Positions 41,399 through 52,385 of a stretch of DNA of 64,000 nt are shown here, in pieces. Both the position numbers and the translations under genes were made by a program. How positions within the stretch are numbered: position 1 is the first letter of the stretch; each line of letters begins with the position of its first letter. This stretch comes from Liopterus haemorrhoidalis (Eukaryota; Arthropoda; Insecta; Coleoptera; Dytiscidae). The DNA lies in NCBI GenBank assembly GCA_963971575.1, contig OZ020622.1, positions 31,278,301 through 31,342,300 of the forward strand, in the 5' to 3' direction. Below the pieces are notes generated by a model that did no database searches, was not told the origin of the DNA, and saw only the letters and a list, made by a program, of their open reading frames with translations.

Positions 41399-44300
41399 TT
41401 AATACATGTACAACTTACAGTACGTTGGCGCTTGCGCCGTCCTTATGTTAACATTCTTATAATAATTCAAATATACTACATTATTATTATTATTATTATT
41501 GATGACTGTAGACTTCCCTACTCCAGCTGATCCACTAAGGAATATACGCAAGGGTAATTTTCCAGTTTTTAAGCTATTCGACACGTGCATTACAATTGAC
41601 CGCTGTTTATCGTTTAACGTTCTCATTTTTTTCAAAATATCTTCCAGTATTTTAGGTGGAACGACTATCCTACCTTTTTCTCGGTTCACATCTCTGCAAT
41701 ATTGCTGAAAGATATCCACTCTTTCATCAGGTGGCAGCTCATTTGCATTAAATTCGTCTATTTCTTCTTCTAATGCATTTTGAACGTTCTTTTGAGCCTG
41801 TTCTACAGTCTTTGTCATTTCTTCTTCACTCAGAGTTACGAATTTTGCACAGTTTTTGTTGATTATCTTGATATATTCTAAATATAACTTTTCGCAATCT
41901 CGATTTTCTACTTCATGCTGTTCATTTCGCCAGGGCATAACCAACATTACTTGTTCTCTGTAATAATTCGCAGGATCATGTTCGAACTTGTATCTCCTGA
42001 ATCTAAGAATCTTTATTTTATTTCGCCTTATCATTATTGTTATCTAGGTTACTTTTACTAGTTTTCTTTGAATAACTAGTAGCAAAATCAGCTAAACACG
42101 TGTCATTCAGCGTCGAATACCGTTTAGCATATTTCTCAGTTATGTCTGGCATAAACACGTCATTGGAGTCTGGATCGACATTTCTAAGCATAAAGTAAGA
42201 CTTTAATATTTTTACACGTTGACTGATCGGAGAGGTGTTTATGAATACGGTCGCTCAGCTGCTCTCAAATAACGGTAAAGATAAAATATTATAAGCTGCT
42301 TCTTGGGCAGACATCAAATTACTGTTCAAAAAAATGTTTGCAATGCACCTCAATTTCGCCCTTATCGTTCTATTGCCATCTGTTATATCCGCAGCGGCTA
42401 CCCGTAAAAGTTTCGACAGTCCAGCGTCCACCTTGCTGATGTAATTTATCACGTATGATGCGCAACTGTATGGATCCAAGATGAACTGTATGTCCATATT
42501 CGCTTGAAACAAATTCAGCATTTCTTTGTTGTGACAATTCAGACCTACGGATAATGAACTTCTTTTAAGGAACACTTGAGGTCGGTCCTGCGAACTTCTT
42601 ATGGCTGTTATGTAATCGGTTTCGTTAATTTACAGTTTATTTTAATATTTCATCAAATGTTCTCGATTCTCTGCTCTTAAAAAAATTATACATCAGTTTC
42701 TTTATTTTCACCAAATTATTATTTATCGCATCGGTTCTTATTTAATTTTTATCAAATGGTTGTAAAATTACGGTATACGGCACCACAGGTAAAGGATAGT
42801 TGAACCTGCATTTCATTTTATTTTTCTTGACTTTCTGGCAAGTATGGGGATGTTTATGATGTTGAATCGTCATAAACGGGTTACTCTCATCATAGTCACA
42901 AGTAATAAAACGATCGCTGAAACGTATACATTCTTGAATACTGTGCTGGTTTTCAGGATCATATAACGGAGCGTTTTCCAACCAAAAGAAAATATGCTCA
43001 TGCGGAGAACTTCTCATCTGAAATTCTACTCGTTCGTAACTATCTTTTACACTATGCTCTTTAAAAACGCTATTCGGAGATTTCAGATATGACATGAATT
43101 TGTTAATTTTATAATCGTAATATCTAGCACAGGTGACGGGATCGTATCTTATTAATTTGGTTTTCTCGTGGGCGTCCATGTTCATAACTGCATCGTATCC
43201 AATATTTATTCCAGTCACAACCTTTGATAGTATTTTTATAAGCTCCGGCCAATTTTTTTCTGCTGCTGATAACGTCAGAAAAATTGTCGGAGTTCCCAAC
43301 TGACGTATCATATCTAACAAGTCTTTTTTTTTGCTGCCCAATAGGACGGAGAAAAACGTATTTTTTAAGTTTCCTTTATAACCTTCATCGTATTTAATCA
43401 GGTTTTCAGTGAAGCTTTTCTGAACTACTTCTCGTGCGGTAATATTTTTGTTGCCAGTCTTGAATTTTCGCAAGCAAATATTTATATTCGAAGAACACAT
43501 TTTTTCAAGCTTCTTCTTCGCCATGTACAAAAGTCTAGTAGGCAGGCACGACCTTCTGTCATTTCGCCGAACTTCGGACTTGATACGTTCGGTATAACTT
43601 ATGTTTTTGTCCTGATTCATAAGCATACCACAGAATATCTTCGGAAACTTAATTCTTCGAGATCTGGAATAATGTGCCACGGCACCGGATGCCGACCGTG
43701 ACCCAGTGCAATTATTTTGGTTCCATCGAATGACAACTGGTTATTTCTATCTATGATCAATACTTCATCTTCGTCGGGTTCGCATGAATCTTCTTCGCTA
43801 ATAACCAAAAGTTTATCCGCAACGGTTTTCTCGTTATCGGTTAAATCTTGTTGTTCGACCACGAAATCTACCTCTTTGTTATAATTATTGTCATATCGTT
43901 TCAAGTAATTTTCATCTATCTTTATGTTATACTTCTTGTACAGAGGCGTATTTAGCAAATATTTTAAGGCGTCACAAATATCAGCTGGTCTAATAGTTTC
44001 AGTCATGTAAGAAGATGCGTGATCAATATGCCTTTTTAATTTAATTTGAACAGTGGCTATTTCGTTAAATTTCCTTGGCAAAACCTGAAGCATGTCCTTT
44101 ATTTCTACCTCTATATTTACGACACTTCCCTTCAACGATAGTTGCGGATTCAATATGCATTGGCTGCAAAGATCTTATTTGCATAAAATTTATGAACGGA
44201 GCTACCATTATTTCTTCCTAGGTGTCAATTTCCCAATACATTCAGGTATTTTCGGATATTTCAAACTCCTGCTAGTGTGTAGGCTGGGCACTTCGCTGTT

Positions 44301-45830
44301 CATGACGTGCTTGTAACACGTTTTACAAATTTTATTTGTAGTGGAACAATTAACTATTCTTTTTTCAAACTCTTTCTTGTTTATGTTTCCGGAATTCTTG
44401 CGGTGAGCATTTTTGGCTTCCAAATTTAATAGCAGGACAGAGTGTTGAAAAATGTACCCCTCACAACAACAACATACGTGTTCCGGGCCTAACGTAACAA
44501 AATCCAAAAATCGTATTTTTGCTCTTGATATTTCACAGTCTTGTCTTAGTAAATTTTGTCTGTACTCTTCTCTGTATCGCAGTATAACATTTCACCTCGC
44601 CTGTATTTTCGCAATCTTTTCCATTTCCTTCAAATGTTTAGAAATTGTACTGTCCTGTGGAAGTTCTCTTATTCTATCTAAATTTTTTATTTTTTCTGCT
44701 TCGTTAGAATATTTATTTGTTCTAAAAATCTTCATTGAAATTTGATTTTTCATTTTCTCTATTTGTTTATATTCTTCATTTTATCTTAATTTTTTCATTG
44801 ATATTTTATTTCTTTGTCTCTCAGGCTCTTTATATTCTTCGTTTTCTCTTAACTTTGCCTTAGTTATTTTATTTATTTTTCTTTCATATTCTTTATATTC
44901 TTCATTTTGTCTTAACTTTTCCATTGATATTTTATTTATTTGTCTCTCAGACTCTTTATATTCTTCGTTTTCTCTTAACTTTGCCTTAGTTGTTTTATTT
45001 ATTTTTCTTTCATATTCTTCATTTTGTCTTAACTTTTCCATTGATATTTTAATTATTTATCTCTCAGACTCTTAATATTCTTCGTTTTCTCTTAACTTTG
45101 CCTTTGTTATTTTATTTATTTTTCTTTCATATTCTTTATATTCTTCATTTTGTCTTAACTTTTCCATTGATATTTTATTTATTTGTCTCTCAGACTCTTT
45201 ATATTCTTCGTTTTCTCTTAACTTTGCCTTAGTTGTTTTATTTATTTTTCTTTCATATTCTTCATTTTGTGTTAACTTTTCCATTGATATTTTAATTATT
45301 TATCTCTCAGACTCTTAATATTCTTCGTTTTCTCTTAACTTTGCCTTAGTTATTTTATTTATTTTTTTGTTTCCTATTTCTTATATTCTTCATTTTCTCT
45401 TAACTTTTCCATTGACATTTTATTTCTTTGACTCTCATACTCTTTATATTCTTCATTTTCTCCTAACTTTTCCATTGACATGTTATTTCTTTGTCTCTCA
45501 GACTCTTTATATTCTTCATTTTCTCTTATCTTTGCCATTGATATTTTATTTCTTTGTCTCTCAGATTCTTTATATTCTTCATTTTCTCTTAACTTTTCCA
45601 TTGACATTTTATTTCTTTGTCTCTCAGACTCTTTATATTCTTCATTTTCTCTTAACTTTTCCATTGAAATTTTATTTCTTTTTCTCTCAGGCTTTTTATA
45701 TTCTTCGTTTTCTCTTAACTTTGCCTTAGTTATTTTATTTATTTTTCTTTCATATTCTGTATATTCTTCATTTTCTTTTAACTTCTTCATTGAAATTTTA
45801 TTTCTCTTTCATAATAATATAGCATAATAA
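41399..45830 (-). mobile_element. truncated Helitron (Rep/helicase gene), broken
   Basis: Read leftward: charged tandem repeats (45,800-44,755), then CCCCEGYIF and CKTCYKHVM (44,507-44,208), then a region leading to ALGHGRHPVPWHIIPDLEELSF (44,153-43,617). The Rep domain follows, with FLTLSAAEKNWP, the HUH motif SSPHEHIFFWL (43,010) and the catalytic tyrosine block SYVINYISK (42,430). Last comes the start of a PIF1-type helicase with Walker A SGSAGVGKST (41,530). The rest of the helicase is missing after an ATT repeat. Several frameshifts and stops. Confidence 0.85.
44755..45805 (-). repeat. coding tandem repeat (about 63 bases, 21 residues)
   Basis: At least a dozen units of the type EKLRENEEYKESERQRNK(I/M)SM, with a second type AKLRENEEYKE..KINKIT. 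They form the charged N-terminal region of the Helitron protein. A larger two-unit period of about 290 bases appears between 44,780 and 45,360. Confidence 0.85.
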
Positions 45831-46130
45831 TTTATTTATTACCTAAATAACTTAATTCGTAATATCAAGAGTTATTTATTAACATAACTGTTATTAGGTG
45901 TCTAATAAAAATGTAGCAAAATAATTTTATGTTGGTAGCACCTCATAGCTACATTCAAAAATTAAAGAGTGATAGAGTTATATATACTTTAATATGTTAG
46001 AGTGAAATAGAAGATTTTTAAATATGAGTTAATTTTGTTGTGAGTAAAATCAGACCCTAATATTATCTTGTTTGTGGTAAAATACTAAAGTTGTTCAACT
46101 AGATAAAGTGTTATTGTGTATGTATGTATC

Positions 46131-47067
46131 ATGACAAAAAGAGTGAGATCGAATAATTTTACTGCAAATGAAGTGCGATTGTTAATAGATATTGCTCTGA
46201 AATATAAGAGTGTTCTTGAAAACAAACAAACGGATGCTGTTAACCTAAAACAGAAAAACATGGCTTGGGATAAGATTACTGCACATTTTAATGCTGAAAG
46301 TGGAAGCAATTATCGGGACACTAAGATTTTACGTTTAAAATATGATTGCGTAAAAAGGGATTTAAAAAGAAAATTGTCCAAAAACAAGTATGAACAATAC
46401 AAGACAGGTGGTGGGGCGTCAAACGAAACACCACTTGTTGACTATGAAGAAAGGCTAGCCGAGATCTTGTCAATAAGTATATCTGGATTACCATATGGCA
46501 ATGACTGTGATGAGAATACAGGTAATTTTTATTTGAGCAAAATAAATAAATAGGTGCTATGTTAAATAACTACCAGATTTGATATTTTATTTTATTATAG
46601 ATGGTGATACACAGGATAGAAAAAAACAAGAGAATATGGCGTTACTAACAGTAATCACGGATGAAAATTTGACTGAAAGTTCTTGCAACTTACAGTCAAT
46701 TTCAACAGCTATCCTTATATCTGACTTTGCTATCTCAACATTTAATTTGCAAACACCTTCAACAATTAATTTTCAAGAAACATCAAATTCTACACCTTTA
46801 AAATCAAATTGTGTTCCAACATCCAACTGGGCTACGCCAAACTATAAAAAAAGATCAAGAACAATTCAGTTTGATAAAAAATATGAAAAAATTGTGGATG
46901 ATAGAGAAAAATTAATTAAGCTCCAACTTAAAAATGCAGAGCTAGAAAACGAATATTAAAAAAAAGTGAATATTTAGATAAGGAACACGAGCTAAACATA
47001 AAAAGAATTAAGTTAGAAATTCAGGCATATTCACTGAGATTAAGTGTTCCTGATGAAGAAATATAAT
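46131..47067 (+). pseudogene. Myb/SANT-like DNA-binding protein of a Harbinger transposon
   Basis: Exon 1 (46,131-46,521) starts MTKRVRSNNFTANEVRLLIDIALKYK with a trihelix/Myb-type pattern (W at NMAWDKITAHFN). The 79-base intron has GTAATT...TATAG borders. Exon 2 from 46,601 is in frame to ELENEY (46,958), where a one-base shift breaks the final helix (ELNIKRIKLEIQ) that ends near 47,067. PIF/Harbinger elements carry such a helper protein opposite a DDE transposase, as here. Confidence 0.7.
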
Positions 47068-47367
47068 CAGAGCTGATATTCACCAATTTTGCAATTTTTT
47101 TATATATCTTAAGTGTTGCTGTTGAAATCAAAAATATTGTTTTGTTTATTAATTAATTTGATATTAAATTTGTGAATTTACATTGACATTAATAAAGCGT
47201 TAATCCAATACTCTAAAATGTAACGTTTCATGTAATTCTTACCTACTTGGAATTAAAGATAATTGTTCGTTAGAATTTAAAGGAAAAAAAAAGTTTTTAA
47301 TTGGAACAAAAAATAATTAGCTTTTATTTCAAGAAATAATTTTATTTCCTATCCCTGCTAACAATAT

Positions 47368-47922
47368 TCACAATATTGTACGAAAATAATCTAAAAATGG
47401 TATACGTGCATTATTTGCTTGTTGATTGTTTTGATAAATAACTTGCTCTTCAAATTCCTGTATTGCATCTTCATTAGCTAGCTCTTCAATACGGTGTCTA
47501 GCAATGTTATGTAAAATTGCAGTAGCAATTATGATATCTTGAACGATTGGTAGTTCATTTCTCAGTCCTATTGATAAAATAGGATATCTTCTTTTCCAGA
47601 TACCAAATGTACGTTCAACTATAGGTCGGGTTTTTATCTGACATTCAATAAAATATGCTTCTATGCGATTTTGAGGATTATATGGGAGTTATTAAATAAG
47701 GGCTAAGTGGATACGCACTATCACCTAATAAAACACCGTTCCCCATTTCTCCATTTTCAAATCTCATCCTTACAATCGAGTTTTGAAATATATGACTGTC
47801 GTGGCAAGATCCAGGCCAACGACAAACAATGTCTCTTATTACATAGTTAGCATCACAAACAACTTGAACATTTAAGGAAAATACACCCTTTCTATTTCTG
47901 AAAATGTATGCATTTATTCCTC
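47368..47922 (-). pseudogene. Harbinger (DDE_Tnp_4-type) transposase, last exon
   Basis: Starts at a TTTATTTAG acceptor and reads GGINAYIFRNRKGVFSLNVQVVCDANYVI (first D), RWPGSCHDSHIFQNS, GDSAYPLSPYL (second D), a shift near 47,680, then RPIVERTFGIWKRRYPIL (E) and an ending near FLDYFRTIL. The upstream exon was lost where element C inserted (48,024). Confidence 0.8.
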
Positions 47923-48023
47923 CTAAATAAAATATATATACCATTATTATGTAACATTTTGACAGATCTTTTGTTTAACATATATAAAACATTAATAATC
48001 TGGACTTTGGATACGTATATGTG

Positions 48024-48273
48024 AGTAGTGTAACAGTAGGAGTTCTGGCGCAGGGGCAAAAAACGCAACCCGCAATACACCTCGATGACCGTGGTCATCC
48101 GAAGCACCCACGAATACGGGGGTCTACCGTTGACCTTTGTACTTCTTTCAAGGTCGCGCTGAAGAAGTGGGGTACGGGGGCATTACCCACGACACCCAGA
48201 AAAAAAAACAAATTGTCATTGCACTTGTTGTGGACTTCGCCCCCTTGTTGTGGACTTCGCCCCCTTGTTGCGG
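48024..48273 (+). repeat. left terminal inverted repeat of element C
   Basis: About 250 bases, longer than in B. The inner edge holds a tandem duplication of TGGACTTCGCCCCCTTGTTG. The inner 75 bases match the complement of 63,946-64,000 (one unit only). Confidence 0.8.
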
Positions 48274-48311
48274 TAGTTGTAAAGTATTCTTCAAGAATTG
48301 ACAAATTCGCG

Positions 48312-49572
48312 ATGAGTTCTAACAGTACTGTTTGCGGTATTAGTGATCGGGCTATTGTTAACATTCGAAAAGCTTTATCGCTCATTAGAACTGTTGATGA
48401 AACCGAAATATGGCGGAAACACGTAAATAAAATTATAATAATAGTTCAGAAATGTATGGAGAACCAAAGCACGGTGTTTAAGTGTAAAGATGAGAATTTA
48501 GCCAAATTGCAAGGCAATTTAACTATTTTAAAAAGTTTCCGCGAGAAGCTGAAGAATATCAAAACGAGTTCGACAAAAACTGGAGCGGGACTATCGACAC
48601 GGAGGAAGCAAAATTTGGTTTGGGAAGACATCAAATCCGTGTTCAATAACCGAATAAAAACCGGCGCCATAATAAACAAAGGGGGGTTTAAAGATCCGAG
48701 AACATTTCTCGAAAAAGCCAAAAGGATTTTCACGAATAAAATTAAAGCCAGCCTGAAGAAATCAATTTTAAAAGTAAACGTGATATTTAGTGGGGAATTT
48801 GTATTACCATCAACTGGTGGGATAGAAATAAAAACATTTAATACAAGCAATAAAATTATCGATAACGCCACCGATATCAACGTGTGGTATAATGAAAACG
48901 TGAAAGAAAATATATTGCGTGATCTGGAGAAGTTCCAAGAGCGTGACTCCGGATGGTCGTTGTATGAGATAATGCATTTAAACGTGAACATAAACAATTA
49001 TTCACCCATCACCAAACGCGGATATATTGATTTACCGGGTGATGTGAAGAAAAAAAAGGCCATAATAAATGTGAAGAGCGATGATGAATACTGTTTCTTG
49101 TGGGCTGTTATGTCCGCACTGTATCCGGCAGATAAGAGTTCAGATCGTGTGACGTCATACCCACATTTTAGTACATCATTAAATTATGAAGGAATTCAGT
49201 TCCCGATTCGAATTAAGGACATTCCAAAAAGAGATGAATAATTTATCGATAAACGTTTATACACTTCTTAAAGTTGGTAAGAATAAACATGAAGTTGCCC
49301 CCGTTAAATTGAGTAAAAAAACCGATGTGAAAACTATACATCTTTTAATGATGTACTCTAATGTGGAAGATGAAGAAGATGAAGAAGAAGAAGGAGAAGA
49401 GAATATGGAAGAGGGAGATATTTTCGAACATATTAGAGCACAGCGAAATTACCACTTCATGTGGATTAAGAATTTATCAAGATTGCTGTCCTCACAGATT
49501 TCCAAAGCACACGGTAAAACAAATCTGTGCGATAGATGTTTGAATCACTTCATAACCGAGACTTCGCTGTAA
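48312..49572 (+). pseudogene. polB: polymerase N-terminal remnant (element C)
   Basis: It starts MSSNSTVCGISDRAIVNIRK and is open to KDIPK. After a small deletion (49,225) it continues in another frame through an acidic run (DEEDEEEEGEE) to CDRCLNHFITETSL. At 49,572 it jumps directly to sequence that in B lies beyond the polymerase stop, so the whole exonuclease and polymerase part is deleted. This copy could not replicate itself. Confidence 0.9.
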
Positions 49573-49664
49573 AAACATTTATTAAGACTCCCAATTAATC
49601 CCAGTTAATTGTTTTAAAAGCAAAAGTTGGTCATTCATCATGTCAATATATATTTGAATCATAG

Positions 49665-49695
<31 letters not shown>

Positions 49696-49719
49696 AATAT
49701 ATGTAAAAAATTATTGTTA
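49573..49719. other. polymerase 3' flank joined to the zinc-ribbon 3' end
   Basis: Matches the complement of 17,425-17,510 in B. No gene. Confidence 0.6.
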
Positions 49720-50208
49720 TTATACAGTTAAATTTGGGGAGGTTGATGCACAGACGGGGCACACTTGTTTGGGGCAAAGAAGCCCCAAGCTGCGTCCGCA
49801 GAAGTTGCATATATCTATGTCCGCATCAGTGCCTGTAATTATATAAATAAATGAATAAATAAATGTATAACAAAATAATTTGGGTTTTATTTTACCATCG
49901 ACATTTGGAGCATGCGTCATTGATATAATCCAATACTGGATATCCAGTCTTGTAGACTGCACACATTGCGGGCAGGACTACACGACACAATCCTCCCGTA
50001 AATAGTTCAGTATAAAGGCTTTATACCCTGTGTTCACCGCGCACAGGGTACTGTTGGGCACAAAGATGGCGGGTCGCACTAGCTCCAAGTACCCATCATT
50101 CTCTGTTGTAGACGACGACGTCACTTCATTCGCAACGTCAAACACTTCGTCACCATTCAACTCATTATCGTTATCGATTACAAAAATATTTTCGTTTACG
50201 TTAACCAT
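49720..50208 (-). pseudogene. zinc-ribbon gene, two exons, one stop (element C)
   Basis: Exon 1 (50,208-49,896) starts MVNVNENIFVIDNDNELNGD, an acidic N-terminus as in A. One in-frame TAG lies inside the first cysteine cluster (DCVV-stop-SCPQC). A 63-base intron (GTAAAA...TACAG) follows. Exon 2 (49,832-49,720) encodes CNFCG...CPVCAS. The sequence is quite different from A and B but the layout is the same, so it may be a distinct allele or a replaced gene. Confidence 0.65.
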
Positions 50209-50357
50209 GTTGTTAATGTTCGCAATACATATGAAAATGATTTGATTGCGAATTCAATTATTTCTGGTATATATATTATTTTATTATCAACTTCCGGTTT
50301 ATATCATATTTTTATTAAATTATAATTAGCTGAGAACTGAGAACTTAATTATATAAA
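50209..50357. other. spacer before the hairpin repeats
   Basis: AT-rich, presumably the zinc-ribbon promoter. No gene. Confidence 0.4.
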
Positions 50358-50690
50358 CATGTTTACGCCAACATCTCAAAAACATATTTACTTATGTCTA
50401 CAAAAATTGTAAATCTTATCTTATCAATATTCGTTAACATGTTTACACCAAAATTTTTGTAGACATAAGTAAATATGTTTTTGAGATTTTGGTGTAAACA
50501 TGTTTACGAATATTGATAAGATAAGATTTACAATTTTTGTAGACATAAGTAAATATGTTTTTGAGATTTTGGTGTAAAAATGTTTACGAATATTGATAAG
50601 ATAAGATTTACAATTTTTGTAGACATAAGTAAATATGTTTTTGAGATTTTGTCGAAAACATGTTTACGAATATTGGTTACACGTGCAACC
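50358..50690. repeat. inverted and tandem 80-base repeats (element C)
   Basis: Unit of about 80 bases containing AAACATGTTTAC, AAAAACATATTTACTTATG and TAAATCTTATCTTATCAATA. One unit runs forward (50,358-50,440), then about three run in reverse. It can fold into a long hairpin. Further copies lie at 63,668-63,806. Confidence 0.85.
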
Positions 50691-50716
50691 AAATTTTCGT
50701 AAACATGTTTATATAA

Positions 50717-50806
50717 TTAATTAACTGGCTGGAATTCTAAAAATAAAACATCATGAGATGAAATTACATTATCTTTATTTAAAACACACAAAATATTACA
50801 TTTTAT
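50717..50806. repeat. direct repeat at the metalloproteinase 3' end (element C)
   Basis: Same segment as 21,323-21,412 and 17,485-17,572. Confidence 0.75.
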
Positions 50807-50819
50807 AACTATAACAATA

Positions 50820-52346
50820 TTACAAGTTATAATAAGATGTAAGTTTGGATAATAAATTTTTAAGTTGTTTAAATATTCCCACATTAGGACACTGAATATC
50901 AAATATAGATAAGTCAAAAGGTTCCGCCTTTACAAGTTTGTTAGTAAATTCACTGTACGCGTAATAGATTTTGTTTTTGAAAAAATATATTAAGCCATCT
51001 GTATATCGGAAGCCCCCATTAACACCCGGTGGTATTTCGGGGAACATTTTATAAACGTATGCGTTATCCTTAACATACATATTACATCCATCGATTTCCG
51101 AGGAATACACGTCATTATAGAAAAAGTACGTGCGCCCCGTATATGAATTAAACGCACTCGTAATGTTTCTCATCGAATTAAAGTTTACTACACGGTTTTC
51201 AAGTTGAAAATAAGGGAATTTAACGTTGTATATTATATTACCGGTAACGAGTATAATATTACCGTTAGGTCTCTGATAGACAGCTGATATTTTATCAAAA
51301 TTTAATAAAAATGGTAGCCAGTCGGTAATTCGTGTTGGTTTATGATTTAAATTATTATCGGCTAGATTTTTCTGCCACACCCAATCCGCATGAAATATGT
51401 ACAGATGTTCATTTATTATTAAGAATGTATTTAATTCATTATTTAAATCACAAATGTTGGGTGGGGTTGCTCCTGCTGCTGCCGCTGTTGCTCCTGGGGG
51501 TTGTTCTTTGGTTGTTGTTCTTGCTGTTGTTGTCGTTGTTGTTTCTAGAGGAGGACCGTATAAGGATTGAATAGCATGTTTGTCATCCTCTTCTAAATCC
51601 ACCGCCGTGAGGTTGTTAAACATTTTTGAAAAATAATAGGGGTACATAATGGAGAAGAAGTTATTTGAATGATGGATTCCGAGTGAGTGCCCAATTTCAT
51701 ATACCATCATTTCAAAGAAATTTGTAAAATTATCCAATGATGTGTCCAAATTATAGTCCCAATTTTCATCCGAATCAATATGTATTTCTACAGGGGTTTG
51801 TTTTGCGTTGGGTAGGTCGGCATGTGCCAATGTACCACCGGGGCCGTCAAAAGAATGGACGCAATATGCGTATGTTTTAGAAGTGAAATGACGTTTCTTT
51901 CCGAAACTGATAAATATATCAGGTCGAACATTTTTTCTCGTAAATGTAATATCGGCATGCTTTGACCAAATATCGAATGCTCTCTGCACCAGGTTGATAG
52001 CTCGAGTATTAGAGGTTCGATATATTTCCCAAAATACGGTTTTATTCATCCATTTATTATGACCGATGACGTAGTTTAAGGTATCAGAATTACCACATCT
52101 CCGCTTTCTCATTAAATTCAATGTTTCCAAATTGGAGGTGTCATCAATGGACAAGTTGTGTTGTTTTTGAAAATATTTTAACGCATTTATGTATTTACCA
52201 TTTGTTTCATCGATCGCTTCGAAATTTAACTCGTCGCTAAAGTTAAGATAGCCGTATGTGTGTAGGTGGGGTAGAATTTCATCAAATTCTGACGCTTGTA
52301 TAAGGTTATAACACGGGAGAAGAAGAAACAGCAGTAACCCCAACAT
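50820..52346 (-). CDS. matrix-metalloproteinase-like protein, active-site His changed (element C)
   Basis: A full-length 508-residue frame. Signal peptide 1-18; propeptide with peptidoglycan-binding-like helices; cysteine switch RRCGNSD (Cys 84); catalytic domain with GGTLAHADLP. The zinc motif is YEIGHSLGIHH (216-226), where the first His is Tyr (TAT for CAT in B). Met-turn SIMYP, Thr/Ala-rich linker (about 257-285), then four-bladed hemopexin-like repeats (ICDLNNELNTFLIINEHLYIF..., ISAVYQRPNGNIILVTGN...). The gain of Tyr should abolish zinc catalysis, so this intact frame is probably inactive. Confidence 0.88.
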   Translation of the reverse strand: MLGLLLFLLLPCYNLIQASEFDEILPHLHTYGYLNFSDELNFEAIDETNGKYINALKYFQKQHNLSIDDTSNLETLNLMRKRRCGNSDTLNYVIGHNKWMNKTVFWEIYRTSNTRAINLVQRAFDIWSKHADITFTRKNVRPDIFISFGKKRHFTSKTYAYCVHSFDGPGGTLAHADLPNAKQTPVEIHIDSDENWDYNLDTSLDNFTNFFEMMVYEIGHSLGIHHSNNFFSIMYPYYFSKMFNNLTAVDLEEDDKHAIQSLYGPPLETTTTTTARTTTKEQPPGATAAAAGATPPNICDLNNELNTFLIINEHLYIFHADWVWQKNLADNNLNHKPTRITDWLPFLLNFDKISAVYQRPNGNIILVTGNIIYNVKFPYFQLENRVVNFNSMRNITSAFNSYTGRTYFFYNDVYSSEIDGCNMYVKDNAYVYKMFPEIPPGVNGGFRYTDGLIYFFKNKIYYAYSEFTNKLVKAEPFDLSIFDIQCPNVGIFKQLKNLLSKLTSYYNL

Positions 52347-52385
52347 CCTGAAGAAGACTAACTAATTTTCCACAAGTGTTTATTA

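Noticed and set aside
45367..45827. Plus-strand frames with Leu/Phe-rich repeats
   Set aside because: Antisense of the Helitron charged repeats, not membrane proteins.
48021..48311. Coding region upstream of the C polymerase start
   Set aside because: The frame from 48,021 runs through the terminal inverted repeat; the B polymerase begins at the MSSNST Met, matching 48,312.
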